This document shows, in pieces, positions 1-8,423 of a stretch of 64,000 nucleotides of DNA. This DNA comes from Kineosporia babensis. GTDB taxonomy: Bacteria; Actinomycetota; Actinomycetes; Actinomycetales; Kineosporiaceae. The notes below the pieces were generated by a model. The model was not told the DNA's origin and did no database searches. It saw only the letters and a program-made list of their open reading frames with translations. Position 1 is the first letter of the stretch, and each line of letters starts with the position of its first letter. The stretch is taken from contig NZ_JAJOMB010000006.1 of the NCBI RefSeq assembly GCF_021129305.1, forward strand, positions 334,424 through 398,423, read 5' to 3'. A program made the position numbers and the translations under genes.

Positions 1-2
1 AC

Positions 3-899
3 GCGGGCACCCGCTACGAGCGCGCCGACGAATATGTGGACGCGGTGCTGAAACTCTGGGACAGCTGGGAGGACGACGCGATCCGACTGGACCGAACCGC
101 GGGCCGCTACCTCGACCCGTCCCGAATTCACCATCCAGGCCTGCGAACCCAGCATGTCAAGGTTGCCGGAGCGCTGACCACCCCGCGGCCGCCGCAGGGC
201 TATCCGGTGCTGGTGCAGGCTGGTTCGTCGAACCACGGCCGGGCCTTCGCGGCCAAGTACGCCGAAGCGATCTTCACCGCCCAGCAGCACATCGACGACG
301 CCCGGGCCTTCTACACCGACGTGAAGGGCCAGGCCGCAGCCCGCGGGCGCAACCCCGAGCACGTGAAGATCCTGCCCGGCCTGAGCCCGGTCATCGGCGG
401 CACCGAAGAAGAGGCGCTACGCCTGCAGTCCGAGCTGAACGAGCTGACGGTACCGGCGTTCGGGCTGATGCAGCTCAAGGACTTCGCCTACGTGGACCTC
501 GATCACCTGGACCTGGACGAGAAGGTCCCGGAAGAGGCATTCGCCGGCGCCGGAGGCGTCACCGACAACCTGAAGAGCCGCACGCAGGTGTACGCCGACA
601 TCGTGCGCCGGGAAAAGCCCACCCTGCGAGAGCTTCTGCACAAGCTGGCCGGGGCCCGGGGCCACAAGGTCCTGGCCGGCGCACCTGAGCAGATCGCTGA
701 TCACGTGGAGCAGTGGTTCAGCAGTGGCGCCGCCGACGGCTTCAACGTCATGCCGCCCTCGCTGCCCAGCGGCCTTGACACCTTCGCCGAGACGGTGGTG
801 CCGATCCTGCGTAAGCGTGGCCTGTTCCGCGAGGGCTACACCGGAACGACGTTGCGCGAGCACCTGGGCCTGCCGCGGCCGGAGAACCAGTACACATAG
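3..899 (+). CDS. NtaA/SnaA/DszA-type FMN-dependent monooxygenase, C-terminal part
   Basis: The reading frame is open from base 3, so the N-terminus lies outside the window; about 298 residues are present. The start of the visible part (RYERADEYVDAV, then KLWDSWEDDA) is the signature middle region of the nitrilotriacetate/pristinamycin/dibenzothiophene-sulfone monooxygenase group of the luciferase-like superfamily. These enzymes use reduced FMN from a partner reductase to oxidise small organic or sulfur compounds. The segment PVLVQAGSSNHGRAFAAKYAEAIF is typical of the flavin-site region and the C-terminal part (residues about 200-298) is complete. No flavin reductase gene lies next to it in the window. 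The substrate cannot be told. Confidence 0.88.
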   Translation, partial: AGTRYERADEYVDAVLKLWDSWEDDAIRLDRTAGRYLDPSRIHHPGLRTQHVKVAGALTTPRPPQGYPVLVQAGSSNHGRAFAAKYAEAIFTAQQHIDDARAFYTDVKGQAAARGRNPEHVKILPGLSPVIGGTEEEALRLQSELNELTVPAFGLMQLKDFAYVDLDHLDLDEKVPEEAFAGAGGVTDNLKSRTQVYADIVRREKPTLRELLHKLAGARGHKVLAGAPEQIADHVEQWFSSGAADGFNVMPPSLPSGLDTFAETVVPILRKRGLFREGYTGTTLREHLGLPRPENQYT

Positions 900-982
900 G
901 GGTAAATCGGCTCAGGTCCTCCGGGTCAGGATGCCGATCCTGCGGCGGCCCGGCAGCTGTGTGGCCTCCCGACCGCCTCCGG

Positions 983-1594
983 TCAGAGGTGCTCGGGGGC
1001 GTTGGCCAGGATCGTCCGGGCGGCAGCGGCGGCCACCTCGATCTCGGCATCACCGTAGGTGCGCTCGTCGCCACCTTGGAGAAGCAGGGTGAAGGCGGCG
1101 TTCTGTCCGATGAACTCCAATTCGGCAGCGCTCTGATCGAAGTTGTAACTGAAGCCGGCGACGTCTCCGACTCCGCTCACGCTCCGGACGTTCTTGTACT
1201 CGATGGTCTTCTTGAGATAGGCCGTGATCTGTTCGACGATCTTCGGATCGGTCGTGGGGGAACGGGCGATGATCTTCATATCGTGCCCGACCTTCGATCC
1301 GGTGACCACGTACCGGCAGTCGCCGGAGCTGATGTCCTCGTCGTAGGAAACGGTTCCGCCGGTGGCCTTCTCCAGATCTTCGGCGGGAAGCATCTGGCAC
1401 ATCCAGCTTTCCAGCGGTGAGACCTCGTCGGAGAAGAACTTGTCCGCGATGGCCAGAACGCCGAACAGGGCCACGACCGACAGGGCGAGGCAGCCCATCC
1501 CGCCGAGACCGATCAGCAGGATGATCTTCTGCGGCGACAGGGGCAGGCGGCGTCCCCCCGGCGCGACGTTGGGCTGCCCGGTTCCCCGGCTCAT
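983..1594 (-). CDS. membrane-anchored exported protein of unknown function
   Basis: Encodes 203 residues. A short proline-rich, basic N-terminus is followed by one hydrophobic segment (about residues 24-46) and then an outside domain of about 150 residues with two cysteines (WMCQML and GDCRYV), which could form a disulfide. The layout resembles actinobacterial single-pass proteins of the DUF3558 kind, but no family signature was recognised. The ATG at 1594 has a purine-rich ribosome site (GAGGGG) 6 bases upstream. It is transcribed away from the monooxygenase and about 100 bases downstream of the NadR-like gene on the same strand. Confidence 0.6.
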   Translation of the reverse strand: MSRGTGQPNVAPGGRRLPLSPQKIILLIGLGGMGCLALSVVALFGVLAIADKFFSDEVSPLESWMCQMLPAEDLEKATGGTVSYDEDISSGDCRYVVTGSKVGHDMKIIARSPTTDPKIVEQITAYLKKTIEYKNVRSVSGVGDVAGFSYNFDQSAAELEFIGQNAAFTLLLQGGDERTYGDAEIEVAAAAARTILANAPEHL

Positions 1595-1698
1595 GGTGTT
1601 CCCCTCTTCGCTCTGCGAGCCGGGAGGATATCAAAGCCGCACTTGGTGTTTCGACGAGAAACGGGCGAAAAGGTATGAGTGTTGCAAAATTCTGTCGT

Positions 1699-2820
1699 TC
1701 ACATCGGGGAGGCGAATCCCGGTCCAGTGAAGGGCGAACCAAATGTCAGACGTTGAGTGAGCACCTGGTCGCTGCTGCGTACCGCCAACCGAAGTCGTTC
1801 TTCCAGCGTGCCGGTCAGCAGTACCCAGGAGTGCCCGGCGGCGGTGAGTTCGTCGATGAACCAGCCGGTCATCGCCGCCCGTACCGACAGATCACCCTCG
1901 CGCATGCCGTCGTCCTCCCAGGGCACTCCTTCGTGGTCGGTGATCAGGTAGAGGTGTCGCGGGGGTAACTGCTGCGCCCACGGCTGGAGGGGACGGGCCT
2001 GGGCGCCGAGGTAGCGGCGCTCCCAGAGGAAGGTCGCGAAAGAGTCGGTGTCGCAGGTCAGGACCGGTGATCCCTGAGCAGCGGCGCGTTCTTCGGCGGC
2101 GGTCTGCTCGAAAGCTACTGTGTCGAAGTCTTCGTGATCCCAGGTGATCTCGTCCAGTGCAGGCTCGGGAAGTCCGCGCTCTCGGGCGGCGGAGCGGGCC
2201 TTGTCCCACTTGATCTCGGTGTGCTCCCGTCCGTACTCACCCACCCAGGCGGTCCGCTCCCAAACCCCACCCCGGCGTCTGTAATTGGAAGCCAACATGG
2301 TCGAGATCGTTGTGGTGCCGGTTGATTCTGCCCCCAGCAGGACGATCCGGGTGGTCAGGCCTGCGCGGGTGGCCGGTGCCAGCGAATCCCAGAAGCCAGC
2401 CAGATCGGACCGTACACCGGTGGCCGACAGCCCGTCCCGCCGCATCGGCGCCAGGTCGGCGTTGAACCGCCGTGCCAGCTCCGGACCGTACGAATCCCCG
2501 CAGTACACAACGTCTACGGCCGCATCGGAACCAGCGGCCCGGATGCCCGCCTGCATCACCGCTACCTGCGCCTGCCAGACCTGTTCATCCCCGAGGTCCA
2601 TCGGCGCATCGCAGCGAATGCCGGCGACCACCACCTGCGGATCGTCGGCATGCTCGGCCTGCAGCCAGGACACCCGCTCGGCCAGGCTGATGCTCTCCGC
2701 GATCGAGGCCATCACCAGGACCGTCACACGTTCGCAATCCAGCGCGGCCTGCCGGATCACCCGGTGATGCCCCTGGTGCGGCGGGTAGAACTTGCCGATG
2801 AAGAGCCCGTGCCCGGTCAT
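1699..2820 (-). CDS. NadR-like NMN adenylyltransferase / nicotinamide riboside kinase
   Basis: Encodes 373 residues in two domains. The N-terminal nucleotidyltransferase domain (about 1-150) has the HxGH-type site PPHQGHH at 13-19 and the motif LSATGVRSDL at 131-140, which fits the ISxTxxR signature of NMN adenylyltransferases. The C-terminal P-loop kinase domain (about 155-370) resembles the ribosylnicotinamide kinase half of NadR. Its Walker A reads GAESTGTTT (163-171), so the usual lysine is threonine. The start codon overlaps the pnuC stop as ATGA, indicating translational coupling. Together the pair would import nicotinamide riboside and convert it to NMN and NAD. No DNA-binding helix-turn-helix is present, unlike enterobacterial NadR. 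Confidence 0.85.
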   Translation of the reverse strand: MTGHGLFIGKFYPPHQGHHRVIRQAALDCERVTVLVMASIAESISLAERVSWLQAEHADDPQVVVAGIRCDAPMDLGDEQVWQAQVAVMQAGIRAAGSDAAVDVVYCGDSYGPELARRFNADLAPMRRDGLSATGVRSDLAGFWDSLAPATRAGLTTRIVLLGAESTGTTTISTMLASNYRRRGGVWERTAWVGEYGREHTEIKWDKARSAARERGLPEPALDEITWDHEDFDTVAFEQTAAEERAAAQGSPVLTCDTDSFATFLWERRYLGAQARPLQPWAQQLPPRHLYLITDHEGVPWEDDGMREGDLSVRAAMTGWFIDELTAAGHSWVLLTGTLEERLRLAVRSSDQVLTQRLTFGSPFTGPGFASPM

Positions 2821-3461
2821 GCCGCGACCGTACTGGGCGTGGCGTTCGTGCCGGCGGCCGAAGAGCGCCACAACCGCAGGCCATTCAGGCACAGGCCCAG
2901 GAAGAGCACGTAGATCACCGCGGTCAGGTAGAGCCCTTGACTGGCGTAGAGCGGCACGTAGATGCAGTCCGCCGCGATCCAGAAGTACCAGGTAGCGATG
3001 CGCCGGGTGTTCAGTAGCCACTGAGCCGCCAGAGCCAGCGCCGTGGTCAGCGCGTCCCAGAAGGGGCTGACGTCGTCCGCGGCACGCAGCAGCACGGTGA
3101 GGCCGGCCGTGCCCACCACGACGGCCGCCAGGCATCCGGCCAGCAGCAGAGGACTGGCCGTGCGTACCGGGACATCGGCAACCTGGCCGCGCCGCCACTG
3201 CCACCAGCCGATCGCCCCGAGCACGATGAAGACGATCTGCAGACCGGCACCCGCCCACAGCCGCGCCGACATGAACAGCACCAGGAAGAGTGCGCAGTTC
3301 ACGATGCCGACCGGGAAGTTCAGCACGCTGGCTCGCATGGTCAGCCAGACGCACAGCCCGCCGGAGACGAAGCCAAGCAGCTCGGCCCAGGTCACGGCGT
3401 GCCCGTTGAGCTCGAACAGCGCCTGGTTCAGCGGTGCCACCACATCGTTCAGCCAGTCCAT
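2817..3461 (-). CDS. pnuC: PnuC-type nicotinamide riboside/mononucleotide transporter
   Basis: Encodes 214 residues, mostly membrane-spanning (about seven hydrophobic segments). The segment LNFPVGIVNCALF and the later GWWQWRRG are characteristic of PnuC, a facilitated-diffusion carrier of nicotinamide riboside whose uptake is driven by phosphorylation inside the cell. The kinase that would trap the substrate is encoded immediately downstream with a 4-base ATGA overlap, so the two genes form an operon. The gene is divergent from the SDR gene; the 135-base gap must carry promoters in both directions. No riboswitch-like fold was recognised upstream. Confidence 0.93.
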   Translation of the reverse strand: MDWLNDVVAPLNQALFELNGHAVTWAELLGFVSGGLCVWLTMRASVLNFPVGIVNCALFLVLFMSARLWAGAGLQIVFIVLGAIGWWQWRRGQVADVPVRTASPLLLAGCLAAVVVGTAGLTVLLRAADDVSPFWDALTTALALAAQWLLNTRRIATWYFWIAADCIYVPLYASQGLYLTAVIYVLFLGLCLNGLRLWRSSAAGTNATPSTVAA

Positions 3462-3596
3462 CGCACTCCGTCCTCATTCGCGTCGATGTGACGATATATG
3501 AAGAAGGGTGAGCTGCCCAGTGTCTTCGGCGACTTCGCCGGATCGGTGGTTCACGATGGAGGGAGCAATGTCGCTCGCTTCGCCAGGAGGATTCAC

Positions 3597-4322
3597 ATGA
3601 CCGACCTGTCCGGCCGTAAGGCTTTCGTCACCGGAGCGTCCGGCGGGATCGGCGCCGCCATCTGCGCCCGCCTCCAGGCCGACGGCGCCACCGTCTGGGC
3701 ACTGGATGCCAGGCCCGCGACCGGAGAGCAGATCGGCACTTTCGTCGAGATCGATGTCAAGGACGCCCAGGGGCTCTCGCGGGTGGTCCGGCAGGTGATT
3801 GAGGACGCGGGTGGCGCCGACATCCTGGTCACTTCGGCCGGGGTGGTGGAGGACGACGTCCCGGCTGAGGAACTCGGCGCCGACCTGTACGACCACGTGA
3901 TGGGCGTGAACCTGCGCGGGGTGTTCCTGACCTGCCAGGCGTTCGGGCGCACCATGCTGGAACAGGGCTCTGGCAGCATCGTCAACATCGCCTCGATGTC
4001 CGGCAACGCCACCGTCAACTTTCCGCAGCGGCAGGCCATTTACAACGCGTCCAAGGCCGGAGTCAGCGCCCTGACCCGGTCTCTGGCCGTGGAATGGGGC
4101 CCGCGCGGGGTGCGGGTCAACGCGCTCTCGCCCGGCTACATCGATACCCCGCTCAACCACCTCAAGGCGCACCAGCACCAGACCTGGAAGGACCGCACCC
4201 CGCTGGGCCGGTTCGGCACTGTGGAAGAGGTGGCCGCCGCCGTCAGTTACCTGTCCGGACCGGAGGCCGGATTCTACGCGGGTGCGGAACTGCTGATGGA
4301 CGGTGGCTATTCGTTGTGGTGA
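3597..4322 (+). CDS. short-chain dehydrogenase/reductase (SDR) family oxidoreductase
   Basis: Encodes 241 residues. Classical SDR features are visible: cofactor loop TGASGGIG (12-19), SAG (80-82), catalytic Ser133, and YNASK with Tyr149 and Lys153. The active-site tail RVNALSPGYIDTPL is also typical. An acidic residue after beta-strand 2 (ALDARP) suggests NAD rather than NADP, by inference. The start at 3597 is chosen because AGGAGG (3585-3590) sits 6 bases upstream and the protein then begins exactly at the Rossmann fold; a longer frame begins at 3498 but adds non-homologous sequence. The substrate is unknown, probably a sugar or polyol alcohol. A strong hairpin follows the stop. Confidence 0.93.
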   Translation: MTDLSGRKAFVTGASGGIGAAICARLQADGATVWALDARPATGEQIGTFVEIDVKDAQGLSRVVRQVIEDAGGADILVTSAGVVEDDVPAEELGADLYDHVMGVNLRGVFLTCQAFGRTMLEQGSGSIVNIASMSGNATVNFPQRQAIYNASKAGVSALTRSLAVEWGPRGVRVNALSPGYIDTPLNHLKAHQHQTWKDRTPLGRFGTVEEVAAAVSYLSGPEAGFYAGAELLMDGGYSLW

Positions 4323-4326
4323 ACGG

Positions 4327-4359
4327 CGGTGACCGGTCTCTTCACGAGACCGGTCACCG
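4327..4359. terminator. bidirectional hairpin terminator between convergent genes
   Basis: A perfect 14-bp inverted repeat (arms 4327-4340 and 4346-4359) with a 5-base loop TTCAC lies between the SDR stop on the plus strand and the secreted-protein stop on the minus strand. No T-run follows, which is usual for terminators in high-GC actinomycetes. Confidence 0.85.
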
Positions 4360-4372
4360 GTCTGACCGATGA

Positions 4373-5449
4373 TCAGGAGCAGGTCCAGGTGACCGGAGTG
4401 GGGTTGGGCCACTCGGAGTCGGTGGACGACCAGCTGGTGCCGATCACGACGCCGTCCTCGGTCACTTCCTCGGCGTAGGAGCCGGTGTCCGGCAGCAGGG
4501 TGGGCAGAAGCGTCTTCACGCCGTCCTGCCACACCGTGGCACCGCTGGTGGTCCAGGAGCTGACCCGGACCGAGGAGTTGCCGGCCAGAAGACCGCTGCT
4601 GTTGATCGCGTTCGGGCTCTCGTTGGTGCCCATCGCGGTGTACGAGTCGCCGTCCCAGACCGCGCTTGCGTCGTCCCAGTAGTCGCCGTCCTCGCGGTAG
4701 GAGCTGACCCCGCCCAGGATGTAACGCCCGTTCACCGCATGGGCCGTGGTGCTCTTGGCGTTCTCGCTCTCCAGGATCGGTGCGAGCCCTCCACCGACGG
4801 TGCCCTTCAGACCGACCGAGTAGTTGCTGTCGACCTCGCTGGTACTGGCCACCACGGTTCCGGCGTCATCGATGTCGTGCAGGTTCAGAACCCCGTCGCC
4901 GTACCCCAGATCCAGGTACTTGCGGGGCTTGCTCGCCGACCAGACGATGCCATGGGTCTTACCGTCGATCTGCGCCTCGCCCACGATGGTGCCCGCCTCG
5001 TTGATGGCGCCGGCCCGGGCCGCAGACGCGCCGGCCGGCATGGTCAGCCGGGTGATCTTCCCCTTCGACCACAGGTACGGGCGCTGCTCCACCAGGTCGT
5101 TGGCCACGACGAGGCCGTGGTCGGTGACGTCGGCGGCCTGCGCCGCACCCTTGCCGGGCGAGTCCAGAACAGTTGCCTCGGAGCCGCGTTCACTCCACAG
5201 AACGGCCTTGTCACCGTAGTCGTACGGCGGCATGCCGCTGCCGACGAAGTACTGCTCGCTGGCCCCGGTGACGTTGAACCAGGCCAGGCCCTCCGGAACC
5301 GCTGCCCGGGTGAGTTCCCAGGTGCAGTCCGCCGTGGGTGCAGCGGTGGCGGCGGAGGCCGACCCGGCCGTGGCCGGAGCCACGATCAGGCCTGCGGCCG
5401 CCACCACCGACGCGACCCGGGCGGAGCTGTGCTGAAACGCAAAACGCAT
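4373..5449 (-). CDS. secreted HAF-repeat-like protein
   Basis: Encodes about 358 residues with an export signal (basic start MRFAFQHSSARV, hydrophobic stretch, AxA-type site near SASAATA). The mature part is built of repeated units of about 45 residues with patterns such as INEAGTIVGEAQ, VTDHGLVVAND and IDDAGTVVAS. These resemble the HAF repeats of extracellular actinobacterial and myxobacterial proteins and suggest a beta-propeller-like fold. Two cysteines near the ends (DCTW at the mature N-terminus, TWTCS at the C-terminus) may link them. Three in-frame starts exist (GTG 5461, ATG 5455, ATG 5449); 5449 is preferred because GTGGGG lies at a usable distance. Function unknown. Confidence 0.72.
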   Translation of the reverse strand: MRFAFQHSSARVASVVAAAGLIVAPATAGSASAATAAPTADCTWELTRAAVPEGLAWFNVTGASEQYFVGSGMPPYDYGDKAVLWSERGSEATVLDSPGKGAAQAADVTDHGLVVANDLVEQRPYLWSKGKITRLTMPAGASAARAGAINEAGTIVGEAQIDGKTHGIVWSASKPRKYLDLGYGDGVLNLHDIDDAGTVVASTSEVDSNYSVGLKGTVGGGLAPILESENAKSTTAHAVNGRYILGGVSSYREDGDYWDDASAVWDGDSYTAMGTNESPNAINSSGLLAGNSSVRVSSWTTSGATVWQDGVKTLLPTLLPDTGSYAEEVTEDGVVIGTSWSSTDSEWPNPTPVTWTCS

Positions 5450-5559
5450 GGTCATCCCCACTCTGAGCGCTATTCGAACGGCCCGGCCGGGCGATGACCA
5501 CCCTTACATGGATGCGTTTGATTTGGGTGGTTATTTCTGGTTTGGGGTTCTGGTCGCGC

Positions 5560-7488
5560 TCAGCCGCGGCCGAAGGTGAACACCGCCGGGGCCTTGCGGT
5601 CGGCCGGGCGCTGGACCAGCACGCCGTCGGCCGTGGTGATCGGCATCTGGGTGATCGCGTTGATCAGCTGGTAGCCGCCCTTCACCGGCTTGATCTGCCA
5701 CTTCTCGAGATTGTCGGCCTTGCAGTCGCCCACCACCGAGACCGGCAGCTTGTCGTCCAGCGGCGACCCGAGCCACAGCCGCCCACCCTGCATCCGCAGG
5801 CAGGAGCTGTTCTGCGTGGTGATCCGGTAGTAGCCGTCGTCGGTCGCCTTCAGGTCGAAGGTCTGCTTCTTCGCAACGGCTTTCAGCTGGTTGCCGTCGG
5901 CTCCGATCCAGTTCTTCCCGAGCTTGACCGTCGCCTTGCCGTCCTTCAGCGGCTGGAAATCGACGTTCTCGTATCTCGGCGACCGGCCCAGTTCGTCCGA
6001 CAGGGCGGCGAACTCGGCGTAGTTGCCGACCGTGTGCTCGGTGGCCCAGGTCGACTCGGCGATGAACCGGGTGGCCGCGAACAGGTCCTGCTCGACCGAG
6101 TTCTCGGTCTGTGTGGTCGAGTAGTCCGGCCAGGCGGTGATCTTGGCGCCGCGGACCTGGCCGCCGTTGGGGTTGTCCGGGATCGGGGTGGGGTCGGTGC
6201 CGTCGAACTTGCGCGGAGTCCAGCCCTGGTTCCAGAGCGACTCCTCGTTGATCGGGTTGGAGCCACCGTTGCGGATCAGGTAGAGCGAGTAGGAGGCGTT
6301 CTGCAGGTCGTAGCCGCGCTCGATGATCTCCTGGGCCTGGACCATGCTGGCCCGCCCGTCCCAGTACTCCACGACGATGTCCTGATCGAGCTGATGGGTG
6401 GCGTTCAGCGGGATTCCGTCGTTCCAGACCCGCAGGGTGCGGCCGCGCTCACGCAGGTGACCGGCGACGGCGTTGATGAAGTCGACGTAGACGTCTTCCG
6501 GCACCGCGTCGGGCCCGTACTGCTCGGGGTGGGCGTCCATGTACTCCTGGAACTGCGGGTACTGCTCGAACGCCGAGCCGAGCATGTACTCGTCCGCCCC
6601 CATGTGCCAGTACGTGTCGTCGAAGACCTTCGCGTACTCGTCGGCCAGCGTGGTGACGAACTCCAGCGCCTCGGGCTGGGTGATGTCCAGCCGGTCGGGC
6701 TGTTTGACGCCGGCCGAGTTGGTCAGCTGAAGCTCGGGGTAGTTGGCCAGCCAGGGGCTCATGTGCCCGGGGGAGTTGACCTCCAGGACCAGCTGGATGT
6801 GGTTCTCGTCGGCCCACTTCTGCAGCTGACGGGCCTCGGCCTTGGTGTAGTAGGCCCAGAAGTTGGCTTCGGGGTAGGCGTCCGACCTGACCTTGGTCTC
6901 GATCCAGAGCTGGTTCAGCTTGAGGTAGGACATGTCCTTCATCAGCCGCTCGAACCACTCGGTCGAGACCTGGATCTGGCAGGCGCACACCCCGACTCCG
7001 CGCTCGGGATACGCCGGCACGTCGGTGGTGCTGCCGCCGGGAATGGTCTTGGACCGGGTGAGGAGCTGGACCAGAGTCCGGGTGCCGTAGAAGGTTCCGG
7101 TCTCGGTGGCCGCCTCGATCTCGACGGTGCGGCCGACGTCCATGGTGTAGCCCTCGTCGCCCAGGGCAGCGCGCTTGTCCACCGAGAGCACGACGTCTCC
7201 GGTGCGTGCCTTCCCGCTGCTGACCGGGACCTTGCGGCCGAGCCGGTCCTGCAGGTCGTCGGCCAGGCGGTGGGCGACCTGGGTGGACGTACGGTCGGTG
7301 ATGATCCGGGAGGTCTTGCTCCAGGTGAAGCTGCCCGCGGCCGGTTCCCAGTCGGTCAGCGCGGGAATCGTCAGGGGAGTGCTGTCTTTCGAGGGAAGGG
7401 GTGCTGCGTCGGCCGTCGAGATGCTGGTGACGAGAGCCAGTGTTGCGATGGCCGCACCGGCCAGCCGGGCGGTCAGGGAAAGAGCCAT
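5560..7488 (-). CDS. secreted GH20 beta-N-acetylhexosaminidase
   Basis: Encodes 642 residues. A signal peptide (about 1-28, ending STADAA) is followed by an N-terminal GH20b-like domain (about 40-160) and the GH20 TIM barrel (about 165-500). The catalytic pair is in WHMGADEY (Asp299-Glu300), matching the HxGxDE signature of enzymes using substrate-assisted catalysis on N-acetylglucosamine ends. The last 130 residues resemble a ricin-like lectin domain (SCLRMQGG, then EKWQIKPVKGGYQLINA). The ATG overlaps the last base of the preceding kinase stop (TGATG), so it is the last gene of the ngc operon. It would release GlcNAc from chitooligosaccharides outside the cell. Confidence 0.93.
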   Translation of the reverse strand: MALSLTARLAGAAIATLALVTSISTADAAPLPSKDSTPLTIPALTDWEPAAGSFTWSKTSRIITDRTSTQVAHRLADDLQDRLGRKVPVSSGKARTGDVVLSVDKRAALGDEGYTMDVGRTVEIEAATETGTFYGTRTLVQLLTRSKTIPGGSTTDVPAYPERGVGVCACQIQVSTEWFERLMKDMSYLKLNQLWIETKVRSDAYPEANFWAYYTKAEARQLQKWADENHIQLVLEVNSPGHMSPWLANYPELQLTNSAGVKQPDRLDITQPEALEFVTTLADEYAKVFDDTYWHMGADEYMLGSAFEQYPQFQEYMDAHPEQYGPDAVPEDVYVDFINAVAGHLRERGRTLRVWNDGIPLNATHQLDQDIVVEYWDGRASMVQAQEIIERGYDLQNASYSLYLIRNGGSNPINEESLWNQGWTPRKFDGTDPTPIPDNPNGGQVRGAKITAWPDYSTTQTENSVEQDLFAATRFIAESTWATEHTVGNYAEFAALSDELGRSPRYENVDFQPLKDGKATVKLGKNWIGADGNQLKAVAKKQTFDLKATDDGYYRITTQNSSCLRMQGGRLWLGSPLDDKLPVSVVGDCKADNLEKWQIKPVKGGYQLINAITQMPITTADGVLVQRPADRKAPAVFTFGRG

Positions 7489-8423
7489 CAGGTGCAATCC
7501 TCCAGGGTTTTTCGGATGCGTTCGTGGCTGGCGCGCCGGTCCAGCCCGGCCTGCCGGAGGGCCAGGAAAGATGCCCCGGTGCAGCCGTTCTCGGTGATGC
7601 GCAGGTCCCGATCGTACAGCGAGTCGGACAGAATCCGGGAAAAGCCGAGCTGGGGAAGGAATCCCTGGGTCAGCACCGAGCCGCCGAGCACCAGCGGGCC
7701 CGCGGATCGGAAACGCTTGATCAGGATGGCCAGATGCTCCCCGGCCTGTTCGAGGATCAGCCGGGCGGTGGCGTCGGACGCTGCCTGCTCGAAGGCGATC
7801 GGCGCGAGCTGGGCCAGCTGAACCGGTGATTCGGCGTAGGCCGCGCGGATCAGGTCGTGGCGATCGGCTACGCCAAGAGTTTTCAGCACCTGGGCAGTCA
7901 ACGTTGTCGGGCGCGCCAGGCCGCCGAGATCGGAGACCGCCGCCTGGACGACACGCTGGCCGATCCAGAACCCCGACCCTGCGTCTCCCAGCAGCCAACC
8001 GGCGCCTCCTGCGACGTCGGTGAGCACACCGTCCTCGATCAAGGCGGCCACCGAACCGGTGCCGGCGATGACCGCCGTTCCCGCAGGCTCGTGGGCTCCG
8101 GAAAAGTACATGGCGGCAACATCACTGGCGAGCTGGATGGTCGAGGGCCGAAGGCCGGCGCCGGCGGCGAGGGCCGGGATGTCGATCTTGTCCGGTTCCC
8201 CGGCCATCGCCAGCATGCAGTGCTGGACCTCGATCTCCGGGCCTGCCTTGGCCCTCGCCTCCCGGACGGCGGCCACGATGGACCGTGCGGCGCCGTCGAT
8301 TCCGCGACTGGTGGGGTTGCCACCGGCCTGCTGGGAACGAGCGATGCAGGTGCCGTCGGCCCGGACGAGGAGGGCACGAGTGGTGGTGCCCCCCGCGTCG
8401 ATACCGAGGTACCCAGGGATCAC
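7488..8423 (-). CDS. BadF/BadG-type N-acetylglucosamine kinase
   Basis: Encodes 311 residues of the ASKHA ATPase fold. The phosphate-1 loop reads GIDAGGTTTRALL near the N-terminus, and the second half carries AGTGSVA and GDAGSGFWIG, the phosphate-2/adenosine region typical of BadF/BadG/BcrA/BcrD proteins and eukaryote-type GlcNAc kinases. Start GTG 8423 overlaps the permease stop (GTGA). Its place between the GlcNAc permease and the hexosaminidase argues for phosphorylation of imported GlcNAc to GlcNAc-6-phosphate; this is inference from context. The deacetylase and deaminase genes that would follow are not in the window. Confidence 0.86.
   Translation of the reverse strand: MIPGYLGIDAGGTTTRALLVRADGTCIARSQQAGGNPTSRGIDGAARSIVAAVREARAKAGPEIEVQHCMLAMAGEPDKIDIPALAAGAGLRPSTIQLASDVAAMYFSGAHEPAGTAVIAGTGSVAALIEDGVLTDVAGGAGWLLGDAGSGFWIGQRVVQAAVSDLGGLARPTTLTAQVLKTLGVADRHDLIRAAYAESPVQLAQLAPIAFEQAASDATARLILEQAGEHLAILIKRFRSAGPLVLGGSVLTQGFLPQLGFSRILSDSLYDRDLRITENGCTGASFLALRQAGLDRRASHERIRKTLEDCT

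Noticed and set aside
1675..1760. tRNA-like T-loop pattern near GCGAATCCCGGTCC
   Set aside because: No acceptor, D or anticodon stem can be formed around it.
5494..7821. Long plus-strand open frame (775 codons) opposite the GH20 and kinase genes
   Set aside because: It is antisense to two well-supported genes, is Val/Leu/Arg/Gly-rich without any domain, and arises from the high-GC codon bias of the real genes.
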